Of a stretch of DNA of 64,000 nt, positions 18,778 through 26,720 are shown piece after piece. Location of the stretch: assembly GCA_963772225.1 (NCBI GenBank), contig CAVYWD010000002.1:1736001-1800000 (forward strand), in the 5' to 3' direction. Both the position numbers and the translations under genes were made by a program. The notes under the pieces are model-generated. The model saw only the letters and a list, made by a program, of their open reading frames with translations, was not told the origin of the DNA and did not search any database. Position 1 is the first letter of the stretch, and each line of letters starts with the position of its first letter. The DNA is from CAVYWD01 sp963772225 (GTDB lineage Bacteria; Myxococcota; Myxococcia; Myxococcales; UBA5297).

Positions 18778-20904
18778 TCAGCGCTTCTTCCCGCGCGCGC
18801 CCGACGCGTGTCCCATCCAATCGCGGTAGTTCCCGCACTCGCCCACGACCTCGCGGTGGTAGCTCGTATCCTGAAGGCTCGCCATCGCCGAGAACCACTT
18901 TTCGGGCGCCGGCAGCTTGTCGTCCGCGTCGCTCGGCGGCTTCGCCTCGAGCAGCTGCGCCAGCTCGCACTTCGCCGCCAGGAACGCCGCCTTGGCCTTG
19001 ACCTCGCGATTCGCCGCGAGCTCGAAGGCGCGCCGGTACCACTTCTCCGCCGGCCGCGTGTCGCGCGTGGCCGAGTGCGTTTCCTCTAGGAAGCGGCGCG
19101 CGTTCCCGTACCAGGTCAAATTGTAGAGCCCATTCCCAAGCTCCAAAGCGGCCTCGGCCGCCGCCGCCCCCTGGCCCTGCGCCTTTCGCTCGAGCTCGGC
19201 GAGCCGGGCCGCCGCGCTCGCGTGCGTCCAGGGGGCGTTGGCGTACTCTTCGTGGTCGCAGTCGTGGCAGTCGCGGACGTGGATGACGAACGGGTCAGTC
19301 TTAAGCGGCGACGAGGCGGCGCCGGCCGCCTTGAAGAGTTGGGCCGCGGCGGCGAAGTCGCCTTTCAGGACGAGCGCCGAGGCGAGCTCGCGCTGCAGTC
19401 CGGCCAGCGTCTGTCCCGAGCCCTGGACCTCGAAGCGCTCGAACGGCGTTGCGGCGGCGGCCGCGCGCTGAATGAGCGCGCGGACGTAGTCGGGGTCGCC
19501 CCAGCGGGCGGCGCCCGAGCCGGCGACGAAGAGCTCGGCGTCCAGGGGCCGGCCGGCAGCCACGCAGCGCTTGGCCAGCGCCTGGCGCGCGCCGCGCACC
19601 ACGCTCTCCCTGCGGGCGAAGTCCTTGTTCAGGCCGACGACCGCGAGCGCGAGCTCGTCCTCCAGGGCCCTATCCGGCTTCCAGCTCCTCGCCAGCGCCA
19701 GCGCGAGGCTCGCCTGCGCCTGGGCCGCCACCCGCGCGTCGCCGGGGCGAGCTTTGCGCGCGGCCTCCAAATGCGCCCGCGCGGCCGGGAGCTTGCCCTG
19801 CAGCGCCGCGATGTGCCCGGCCAGCAAATCGAAGAGCCAGGGCCGGTCCGCCCCCTTCGCCGACGCCTGCTGGAGCGCGAGGGCCTCGAGCCCGCCGAGA
19901 CTCTTGCCCTGCGACTCCACCCGCGCGAGCTCGCGCACCGCGAGCAGGGCCACCAGGTCGGAAGCCGGATCGAGCGCCAGAATTTCCCGGGCGGCCGCGA
20001 GCCCGTCGCTCTTGAGCCCCACCAGCCGCCACAGCTCGGCCTTCTCCCTCGCGTTCGCCGCCAGCCGGAGCGTCTCCTGCCAGTCCTTCTCCTCCGCGGG
20101 CTGGAAGTCGCGGGCGGCGGCGCCCGAGAGCGCCGGGAACCGGGCGTGGATGCGCGCGAGCTCCAAGTTCGCTCGGCCGAGCTGCCCCGCCCGCTTCAGC
20201 GCGCCGGCGAGGTAGTAGCGCGCCCGGAAGCGCAGGCTCTCCGAGGGACCGTCGAGCACCGCCGCGTTGGCCTGATAGAACGCCGCGGCCGACGGCCAGT
20301 CGCCGCGGTAGAAGCGCAGGCGCATCAGCAGAAAGGCGTAGCGCTGCTTCAGGAACGGGTCCTTGGCCCGCGCCAGCGCGGCGTCGCCGCCCCGCTCGAG
20401 CGCGGCCGCGTCGGGCCCGGCGGCCTCGGCGAGCGACGAAAGCGGCTCGACCCGCCGCGCGAAGCCGACCAAGTACAGCGCCGCGATGGCCCGCGCGCGG
20501 CCGTCGCCCTCGGCCTTGAGGATGGAGCTCGCCCGAAAGCTCGGCGGCGCCTCCTTCGCCTTCTTCTGGAGCTTGAAGATGAGGCCGTCGATGTCGGAAA
20601 GCCCTGCGTGAAGGAGGATGGCCTCCCAGTCGGCGGCGCTCGCCGCACCGCCGAGCCACGCGCTCCAGTCCGCCAGCTGCTCCTTGCGCTCGCAGTCCGC
20701 GCAGGCGCCTCCGTACCCTTCGGAGTAGGGGTCGTAATAGAGCCCCTCCCAGGTCGAGTCGCCCAGGACGCCCGGGTCGAAGGTGGTCTCGTCGGCGATG
20801 TCCGGGGAGTCGCCGGCGCAGGCGCTGGCGCGCGCGGGCAGGAGCGCGGCGAGCGCGACTTCAATGCAAGCTGCGAAAGAGGCGATCCAGGCTCTCGAGG
20901 TCAT
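18778..20904 (-). CDS. Secreted TPR-like repeat protein of unknown function
   Basis: A 708-residue protein with an N-terminal signal segment (MTSRAWIASFAACIEVALAAL...ASA) and then long Ala/Leu-rich helical pairs typical of TPR/SEL-like solenoids. Two short cysteine motifs are visible, CADCERK near residue 67 and CHDCDHEEYANAPW near 560, which may bind a metal or form disulfides. No enzymatic motif is present. It overlaps the upstream lipoprotein gene by 44 bp, so the two are likely made together. From memory, similar two-gene units of a TPR protein and a barrel-like protein occur in other Gram-negatives; function is unknown. Confidence 0.75.
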   Translation of the reverse strand: MTSRAWIASFAACIEVALAALLPARASACAGDSPDIADETTFDPGVLGDSTWEGLYYDPYSEGYGGACADCERKEQLADWSAWLGGAASAADWEAILLHAGLSDIDGLIFKLQKKAKEAPPSFRASSILKAEGDGRARAIAALYLVGFARRVEPLSSLAEAAGPDAAALERGGDAALARAKDPFLKQRYAFLLMRLRFYRGDWPSAAAFYQANAAVLDGPSESLRFRARYYLAGALKRAGQLGRANLELARIHARFPALSGAAARDFQPAEEKDWQETLRLAANAREKAELWRLVGLKSDGLAAAREILALDPASDLVALLAVRELARVESQGKSLGGLEALALQQASAKGADRPWLFDLLAGHIAALQGKLPAARAHLEAARKARPGDARVAAQAQASLALALARSWKPDRALEDELALAVVGLNKDFARRESVVRGARQALAKRCVAAGRPLDAELFVAGSGAARWGDPDYVRALIQRAAAAATPFERFEVQGSGQTLAGLQRELASALVLKGDFAAAAQLFKAAGAASSPLKTDPFVIHVRDCHDCDHEEYANAPWTHASAAARLAELERKAQGQGAAAAEAALELGNGLYNLTWYGNARRFLEETHSATRDTRPAEKWYRRAFELAANREVKAKAAFLAAKCELAQLLEAKPPSDADDKLPAPEKWFSAMASLQDTSYHREVVGECGNYRDWMGHASGARGKKR

Positions 20905-21946
20905 GGCGGGCGAGGTTCCTTTCGGAGAGGTCGAAGAGCGTCACGGTGCGCGCCGGGCCGCGCGCGGGAGTCGGCGGCAGGAGCGGCGCGACGAGCTCGG
21001 CCGCCGCGCGCGCGTCCTCGGGACCGACGGCCTCGGCCTTGAGGACGTCGCCCTGCCGCAAGAGCTCCCCGTGCAGAAAGGCGGTGCGCGTGGCCTCGAA
21101 GCGCCCGGGCGCGACGGCGCGGAGCCAATCGACCCCCGCGAGCTCCGCCGGGTCGGCCGACTGGAGCAGGCCCTCGACCCGGTCGCCGCGGGCGTGGATG
21201 GCCCACGACCAGAGGGGCAACGCCACGTCGAGCGGCAGCGGGTACTCGGGGAGCCGGGCCAGGTATTTTGCGGCGCTCGCGGCATCGAAGATGGAGCGCT
21301 CGCCCGGGTCGGCGCTCACGCGGCCCATGTTGTAGACCATGAGCATGCCGCGATCGACCGGGGGGACGCCGGTCCGCTCGCGGTACTTCACCTGGTGCAG
21401 GCGGACGGTGGCGCTGACCTCGACCTGGCGCGCGTGGGAGAGCGCGGAGATCTCTTTGAGGAAGGCGAACCAGGGCTCGCGGGTGCCGTCGGCCCAGTCG
21501 CAGTCGAGCTGCAGCTCGCGGTAGCCGATGCCCAGCGCGCGCGCGCGGCGGTCCACTTCGCCGGCGACCTCGCGCGCCAGCGCCTGGGCGCCGCCCGGGG
21601 GCAGAGAGCGCAGCGCGGCCTCGCGCAGAAAGACCACCGGGACGACCTCGAGCCCTGCCGGAAAGCTCGCGCCCTGGGCGAGCGCGACCTTGGCGACGGC
21701 GCGCGGACTGGCGCCCGGCTCGGAGGCCTCAATGTCGAAGAACCGGAGGTAGATCCGGCTCACGCTCAAATGCGCCAGCGCCCCTCGCTCGGCGGCCGAG
21801 AGCTGGAACATGGTGCGCCAGTAATAGAAGGCGCGCCGCGGCTCCGAAGCGCGAGCGCTCGCGCGCGGCGCGCACGCGGCGAGCGCCATGGCGGCAATGA
21901 GCGAGCGAGAGACCCTTGCCGCAAAGCATCTAGCCGTGGAGCGCAC
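20861..21946 (-). CDS. Predicted TIM-barrel-like lipoprotein (DUF3142-like)
   Basis: A 361-residue protein starting at a GTG at 21946. Residues ~14-26 carry a lipobox-like LALAAC context (SLIAAMALAAC), predicting lipidation. Following blocks RAFYYWRTMFQLSAAE, SRIYLRFFDIEASEPG, LEVVPVVFLRE, ELQLDCDWADGTREPW, SATVRLHQVKYRER, GVPPVDRGMLMVYNMG and PLPLDVALPLWSW alternate strands and helices as in a glycoside-hydrolase-like barrel, and recall the DUF3142 group. Asp/Trp-rich strand ends (DCDWAD) could form an active site. It is translationally linked to the downstream TPR gene. Function unknown; a surface carbohydrate enzyme is only a guess. Confidence 0.7.
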   Translation of the reverse strand: MRSTARCFAARVSRSLIAAMALAACAPRASARASEPRRAFYYWRTMFQLSAAERGALAHLSVSRIYLRFFDIEASEPGASPRAVAKVALAQGASFPAGLEVVPVVFLREAALRSLPPGGAQALAREVAGEVDRRARALGIGYRELQLDCDWADGTREPWFAFLKEISALSHARQVEVSATVRLHQVKYRERTGVPPVDRGMLMVYNMGRVSADPGERSIFDAASAAKYLARLPEYPLPLDVALPLWSWAIHARGDRVEGLLQSADPAELAGVDWLRAVAPGRFEATRTAFLHGELLRQGDVLKAEAVGPEDARAAAELVAPLLPPTPARGPARTVTLFDLSERNLARHDLESLDRLFRSLH

Positions 21947-21999
21947 GGATTGACCATTGCACAGATCCCGCGGCTCCCCGACATTTCCTCGGGCCCCGC

Positions 22000-22881
22000 C
22001 TACTCCGGCAAACCCGCGGCCGCCTCCACCGCCTTGAGGACCGCGCCGATGTCCTCGGCCCCGAAGCCCTGCGCGCGCGCCGCCTCGACCACCTGGTGGA
22101 TGGCGGCGAGCCCTGGCAGCGGCACGCGGTGCAAAGCGCCCTCGCCGAGCGCGAGGACCTGGTCTTTGTGGAGGAGGTCGAGCGTGAAGTGGGCCGCGAA
22201 GTCGCGCCGCGCCATGGCGCCGCCCTTGAAGGTCCAGTAGGGCGAGGCGAAGCCCGAGGCCTGGACGACCTCGAGGATCTGCTCGGGCGCGAGCCCTTGC
22301 TTCTTCCCCAGGGTGAGCACCTCGGCCAGCCCCTCGAGCATGAACGAGATGAGGGTGTTCCCGAGCAGCTTCATCGCCGAGCCGGCGCCCAGCTCGCCCA
22401 TGTAGACGGCGCGCTTGCCGATGCACAGGAGCAGCGGCTCGAGCTCGTCGTGGAGCTTGCGCGGGCCGCCGGTCATGAGGAGGAGCGTCCCGTCCTCGGC
22501 GCCCTGCTTCGAGCCGGTGACCGGCGCCTCCAGGAAGTCCGCGCCTCGGCTCTGGCAGGCCGCGGCGAGCTCGCGCGAGAGCGAAGGCGCGACGGTCGAG
22601 GTGTCCACGCACCGGGCAAAGGCCTTGAGCCCGGCGACGATGCCGCGCTCGCCGAGGTAGACGGCGCGCACGGCGGCCGGGTCGGCGAGGCAGGTGAAGA
22701 CCACCTCGGAGCGCTCGGCGAGCGCGGCCGGATCCGCCGCGACCTGCGCGCCCTTCTGCGCCAGGGCCTGCGCCGGACCTGGGCTGCGGTTGAAGACCGC
22801 CACCTCGTGCCCCTTGGTGAGCAGGTTCTTCGCCATCCGGCTGCCCATGATGCCCAAGCCTGCAAATCCGACGCGCGCCAT
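22000..22881 (-). CDS. NAD(P)-dependent beta-hydroxyacid dehydrogenase (3-hydroxyisobutyrate dehydrogenase family)
   Basis: A 293-residue dehydrogenase with an N-terminal Rossmann fold (VGFAGLGIMGSRMAKNLLTKGHEV, GxGxMG motif) and an all-helical C-terminal domain. The substrate loop reads FLEAPVTGSKQGAEDGTLLLMTGG and the catalytic Lys lies in GAGSAMKLLGNTLI. The absence of a typical Arg after the second strand (VFNRSPG) suggests NADP use, as in glyoxylate/succinic-semialdehyde reductases such as GLYR. Substrate remains undetermined. The gene is a single unit, divergent from the glycosyltransferase. Confidence 0.9.
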   Translation of the reverse strand: MARVGFAGLGIMGSRMAKNLLTKGHEVAVFNRSPGPAQALAQKGAQVAADPAALAERSEVVFTCLADPAAVRAVYLGERGIVAGLKAFARCVDTSTVAPSLSRELAAACQSRGADFLEAPVTGSKQGAEDGTLLLMTGGPRKLHDELEPLLLCIGKRAVYMGELGAGSAMKLLGNTLISFMLEGLAEVLTLGKKQGLAPEQILEVVQASGFASPYWTFKGGAMARRDFAAHFTLDLLHKDQVLALGEGALHRVPLPGLAAIHQVVEAARAQGFGAEDIGAVLKAVEAAAGLPE

Positions 22882-23248
22882 GGCGGGTCTCCCTTCGTGC
22901 TCGAGTGGAGCTTTCGCTTCGTTTATCACGCTCGGCTCGGACCCGGGCAGGCCAAGGGCACGCGTCACCTCATCCCCGTTGATCGGCCTCGGCGACCCCA
23001 GAAGAGGTTGCGCCCGCGCTCGGCCAGTACCAGCCTCGCCGAAAGCTCGATCGGGGATCTTCGCGCCGCCCACGGCCACGTCGCCGACCACGCCCACGTC
23101 GAGCGCCCACCCACTGCAACGTCGACCGGCATGCCCCAGGCGACATCCGTCCCGGAACGAACCTGCGGCGCCTGGTGCTGGTTCCGATCGCTCGCCCCGC
23201 CAGGCGCCGCCCCTTTGAGGCGGCAGCCGCCGCAACCTTCCCTGGGCC
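22882..23248. other. 367-bp divergent intergenic region
   Basis: This gap separates the beta-hydroxyacid dehydrogenase (leftward) from the membrane glycosyltransferase (rightward) and must hold both promoters. I see no clear -35/-10 pair, palindrome or RNA gene. Arg/Pro-rich open frames cross it but look like by-products of high GC. Confidence 0.4.
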
Positions 23249-24787
23249 ATGGGCGCGACCTACCTTCGGCCGACTCCTTCCTCCGGCAACCGCTCGGGGA
23301 GGCGTGGCGCGGTGCCTTTTCGGGCGAAAATTCCGGGCGCCTTGGGGCTTGGGCTGACCGCCCTGGTCTATGTCCTGTACCTCGCCCCGTCGCTCGCCTC
23401 GGTGAGCGTCGACTGGCGCGAGTCCGACGCCTTGATCGTCGGTCGAAATCTGTGCCGCGGCGAAGGCAGCCTGTGGCTCCCTCGCATCAACGCCTTCGGC
23501 GACGGCGAGGGCATCACCGGAATGGAATTTCCCATTCTCGATCGATTGGGCGCGCTGGTCTCGTGCGGCGGCTCGCGGCAGGTGCTCGCCTCCCGGCTCT
23601 GGACGCTTTTCTTCGCGCTCGTCGGCATCGCCAGCCTGGCGCAGCTCGCCCGCCGCCACCTCTCCCGGCTCGGCGCTGCCGTGGCGATCGCCGGGTTCGC
23701 CTTCTCGCCGGTCGTCCTGTTCTACGGGCGGGCCATTCAGCCCGACGTGCCGTCGGCCGCCCTGGCCCTCTTGTCGCTTCTGCTCCTGGACCTTTCGCTG
23801 GCTCCCGAGGCGACGCGCTGGAGCCTCTGGCTCGCCTCCGCCGCCGCCATGGCGCTCGGCGCGCTGATCAAGCTGCCGGCCGTGGTCTATGGCCTGCCCA
23901 TGGTCGCGCTCACCTGGGAGCGTCGAAGGAGCGGCGCGCTCCGGGACCTTCGATATTGGCTCTTCGTCCCCATTGCCCTGGGGCCCGCTCTGATTTGGTA
24001 TTCCCACGCCCGCGCGTTGCAAGAGCAATACGGAATTCATTATTTCAACCTCGGAGAATCGTTGGGCTCGCTCCTCGCCGATTGGACGAGCGCCAGGTTT
24101 TATCGACGGGTCTTCGTGCGGCAATTGTTCGACGTCTATGCCTGCCCGCTCATCTCGGCCGTAGCCGTCGGCAGCCTTCTCTGGAAAGGGCGCCGAATGC
24201 CGGCCTGGATCCCCACGATGGCCGCGGCGGCCCTCGTCTTTCTCTTTCTGGGCGGGTGGGTCGCCGCTTGGCACAACAGCTACGGCGCCATGGCCGCGCC
24301 GCCTCTGGCGCTGGCCGCCGGCTGGGGCGCCCAGGAGCTCCTCGCGCGCGTTTGCCGCCCGGGCCTGCGAGCCGGGCTCGCGGCGGCCCTGTGCGTGGTC
24401 GCCGCGGCCTATGGGCTTCACCGAAGCCGCCGCTGGCTCGAAAGGCCCGAGGAGGCGCCGCTGTTCGAGGCCGCCCGTCGGCCGCTGGACGAGCGGCTGC
24501 CGGGCCGGCGCCCCTTGGTCGTCGTCTCCGACGGGGACCCGAAGGCGCTCTGGTACCTCGATCGCAAGGGGTTCGTCCTCTCCGAGAAGATTGGCGATTG
24601 GCTTCGCCTGGCTCACCCCGAGCATTCGCGCGCCGTTCTGGTCGACAAGGCCCGCGCTCAGCGCGCCTCCGGGCGCGTGGAGGCGGCGCGGGCGGCGCTG
24701 GTCGCTCTGGGCTATCGCAGCGCCCTGGAAAACGAGGCGGCCCAGCTCTGGCTGAAATCGGATGCGCCGGGCGAGCGAGGCCCCTGA
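23249..24787 (+). CDS. GT39/ArnT-like polytopic glycosyltransferase
   Basis: A 512-residue protein with about ten hydrophobic helices and a soluble C-terminal domain (~120 residues). The short periplasmic loop after the first helix (SVDWRESDALIVGRNLCRGE...) holds acidic residues at the place where GT-C enzymes of the PMT/ArnT group keep their catalytic Asp/Glu; FYGRAIQPDVPSAAL and LGALIKLPAVVYGLP are typical of the following helices. Members move sugars from polyprenyl phosphate to proteins or lipids at the periplasmic face. The true start may lie slightly downstream, as the first ~25 residues are basic and uninformative. It is convergent with the kinase gene. Confidence 0.75.
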   Translation: MGATYLRPTPSSGNRSGRRGAVPFRAKIPGALGLGLTALVYVLYLAPSLASVSVDWRESDALIVGRNLCRGEGSLWLPRINAFGDGEGITGMEFPILDRLGALVSCGGSRQVLASRLWTLFFALVGIASLAQLARRHLSRLGAAVAIAGFAFSPVVLFYGRAIQPDVPSAALALLSLLLLDLSLAPEATRWSLWLASAAAMALGALIKLPAVVYGLPMVALTWERRRSGALRDLRYWLFVPIALGPALIWYSHARALQEQYGIHYFNLGESLGSLLADWTSARFYRRVFVRQLFDVYACPLISAVAVGSLLWKGRRMPAWIPTMAAAALVFLFLGGWVAAWHNSYGAMAAPPLALAAGWGAQELLARVCRPGLRAGLAAALCVVAAAYGLHRSRRWLERPEEAPLFEAARRPLDERLPGRRPLVVVSDGDPKALWYLDRKGFVLSEKIGDWLRLAHPEHSRAVLVDKARAQRASGRVEAARAALVALGYRSALENEAAQLWLKSDAPGERGP

Positions 24788-24824
24788 CTCGGGTCGAGCG
24801 ACTGCCCTCGAGCGCTCGGTTTGG

Positions 24825-25913
24825 TCAGACGGCGCGCTCGCGCGGCGCGGACTTCGGCGCGGCCGCAGTCGACGTCGCCGGCTCCGCGGCCGTGGCTCCC
24901 TCCGCGGGTGCGGGCGCGGGCGCGGGCGCCGGCGGATTAACGTTCTCGGCCAGAAGATTCAGAGGCAGCAGCACCGTGAACTCGGCGCCTTTCCCGAGCC
25001 CGTCGCTGTGGGCCTGCTCGGTTCCCCCGTGCAGCTCCGCCAGGCCCTTCACCAGCGCGAGCCCCAGTCCCAGCCCGCCGCGGCTGCGGTCGAGCGTGCT
25101 CTCCACCTGGGCGAACGGCTGAAACAGCCGCGACAGCGCGCCGGGCGTCAGCCCGACCCCCGTGTCCCGCACCCGGATGGCCGCGCGACTCCCGGTCTCG
25201 TCCGCGTCCCAGGCGAGGACCACCTGCCCGCCGCGGCCGGTGAACTTCACCGCGTTCTGGAGAAGGTTCCCCACTGCCTGGGCGACCCGCGCCGCGTCCG
25301 CCCTCACCCACAGCGGCCGGCTCGCCGCGCGCGCCGCCAGCTCCACGCCGGAGGCTTCGAAGATGGAGCGGTGGTCCTCCAGCGCCCGGCGGAGCAAGAC
25401 CGAGAGCTCGAAGCGCTCGCGCTGGATTCGGACCTTTCCGCGGTTGATGCGCGTGGCGTCGAGCAGGCCCCCCACCAGGCGCACGAGCTGCTCGACCTGC
25501 CGGTCGATGACCGCCTTCGCGCGGCGAGCCTGATCGCTGCCCGGCGCCGCCCGGTCGAGGATGAAGAGGCTGTTGCGGATGGGCGCGAGCGGGTTGCGCA
25601 GCTCGTGCGAGAGCACGGCCAAGAACTCGTTCTTGCGTTGGTCGGCCTCCCGCAGGCTCTGCTCGCTCTCGCGCAAGGCCCTCTCTCGGCTCAGCGCGTC
25701 CAGCGCGTAGGAGACGTCGGCGCTGAGCGCCTCGAGCAGCCGCACCTGCTCCTCGTCGAAGGTCCCGCACTTCCGCCCGTAGAGCGTGAGCGCTCCGACC
25801 ACGGCGCCCTGGTGGCGAAGCGGGAAAGCCGCCGAGGCCCTCAGATTGTTCCGCCGCGCGGCCTCGCTCCAGGGCTGCGTGGATGGGTTCGAAGCGAAGT
25901 CGTCGTTCACCAC
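24825..25913 (-). CDS. 5'-truncated GAF-domain sensor histidine kinase
   Basis: The gene encodes the end of a GAF domain, a HisKA dimerisation domain (H-box VLSHELRNPLAPIRN, near residue 100) and a HATPase domain (N-box NLLQNAVKFT, G1 DTGVGL, G2 GGLGLGLALV), then a Pro/Ala-rich tail. The frame stays open upstream of the GTG at 25913 for 22 more codons that still read as GAF (ERYPGTGPTGTCIREGRPV) and is then cut by a TAG at 25980-25982. The first part of the sensor domain is therefore missing, and no continuation is seen in other frames. It may still be translated from the GTG, or be a decaying gene. It resembles the kinase at the right end of the window. Confidence 0.8.
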   Translation of the reverse strand: MVNDDFASNPSTQPWSEAARRNNLRASAAFPLRHQGAVVGALTLYGRKCGTFDEEQVRLLEALSADVSYALDALSRERALRESEQSLREADQRKNEFLAVLSHELRNPLAPIRNSLFILDRAAPGSDQARRAKAVIDRQVEQLVRLVGGLLDATRINRGKVRIQRERFELSVLLRRALEDHRSIFEASGVELAARAASRPLWVRADAARVAQAVGNLLQNAVKFTGRGGQVVLAWDADETGSRAAIRVRDTGVGLTPGALSRLFQPFAQVESTLDRSRGGLGLGLALVKGLAELHGGTEQAHSDGLGKGAEFTVLLPLNLLAENVNPPAPAPAPAPAEGATAAEPATSTAAAPKSAPRERAV

Positions 25914-25979
25914 CGGCCGGCCCTCGCGGATGCAGGTGCCGGTCGGGCCTGTCCCCGGGTACCTCTCGTCCCACGCTGC

Positions 25980-26377
25980 CTAGCGAAGGCGCGCGCGGGC
26001 GCCACTGCACGAGCTCACATCGCGCGGCAGGACTCTCAAAGGGAGTCTCCTTCTGCGGCTCGCCCAGTCCCGGTTGAGGCAAATTAAAAGGGGGCACCTC
26101 TTTGCAGGGCCGCCCGTGGGCGAGGCTAACCTCTGCGGCGAGCGCTGATGCGCTGGGGCCCCATCTGGCGCGCGCTCCAGTCCCCTGCAGAACACGAGCA
26201 GGGCACGAACCCGGCGCCCCTCGATGTCGGACCGCGCTGGTAAGACTGTCCTGCAGCGTGCGAGGGGGTGGAGGCGAACCGCCGAGGGCGCCTCCTGAGG
26301 TCACCCGAAACAGTCCCGGCAAAAGGCGATGAGCAGGCGCCCCAGGGTCTCCTGGGCGCCTGCGAGGAGATGCTCCC
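25980..26377. other. 398-bp region between truncated kinase and Zn-ribbon gene, with hairpin
   Basis: No gene is supported. At 26333-26363 a strong inverted repeat (arms GCAGGCGCC...AGG and CCTGGGCGCCTGC, 13 bp with one bulged C, loop GTCT) ends 15 bp before the start codon of the small Zn-ribbon gene, just ahead of its AGGAG. It could be a terminator-like or translation-controlling leader hairpin. A stop codon in the kinase frame marks the left border, so the break in that gene lies here. Confidence 0.5.
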
Positions 26378-26656
26378 GTGGCGAAGAAACCCGAATCCCG
26401 TCCAGGCGTCCAGGCCGACGCTCTCTCCCAAGCCGAGCCGCCTCAAGCGCTCACGCGCTGCGAGTGCGGCCGGCATTTCTCAGTCGAGCACTGGCGAAGG
26501 CTGCAATTCGCGGGCGCACAGCCCCTCGGATTCGCCGACGTGGCCGTCGAGCAGCGCATCTGCGACGGGTGCGGCGCGACGGTCGGGCTCACCGTGCACC
26601 TGGTGCCCTGCGCGGTCGCGCGGTTGAGCGACCGCCTCGGGCGCGACGCCCCCTGA
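26378..26656 (+). CDS. Small Zn-ribbon-like protein
   Basis: A 92-residue protein started by a GTG with AGGAG about 8 bp upstream. Two cysteine pairs, CECGRHFS near residue 28 and CDGCGATVG near residue 62, spaced by about 33 residues, fit a rubredoxin-knuckle or zinc-ribbon fold. No other motif is present and I do not recognise the family. It is followed by a strong hairpin shared with the convergent oxidase gene. Role could be nucleic-acid or protein binding; undetermined. Confidence 0.6.
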   Translation: MAKKPESRPGVQADALSQAEPPQALTRCECGRHFSVEHWRRLQFAGAQPLGFADVAVEQRICDGCGATVGLTVHLVPCAVARLSDRLGRDAP

Positions 26657-26675
26657 GCCGACGGAGGACGCAAGA

Positions 26676-26701
26676 CGGCCCGCCGGAGGACCGGCGGGCC
26701 G
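26676..26701. terminator. Bidirectional hairpin between Zn-ribbon gene and ccoN
   Basis: A perfect 11-bp stem (CGGCCCGCCGG / CCGGCGGGCCG) with loop AGGA lies 20 bp after the Zn-ribbon stop and 20 bp after the ccoN stop on the opposite strand. Symmetry and position between convergent genes favour a shared terminator; there is no clear T-tract, so termination strength is uncertain. Confidence 0.65.
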
Positions 26702-26720
26702 CTCGCGCCTTACTCTCGGG

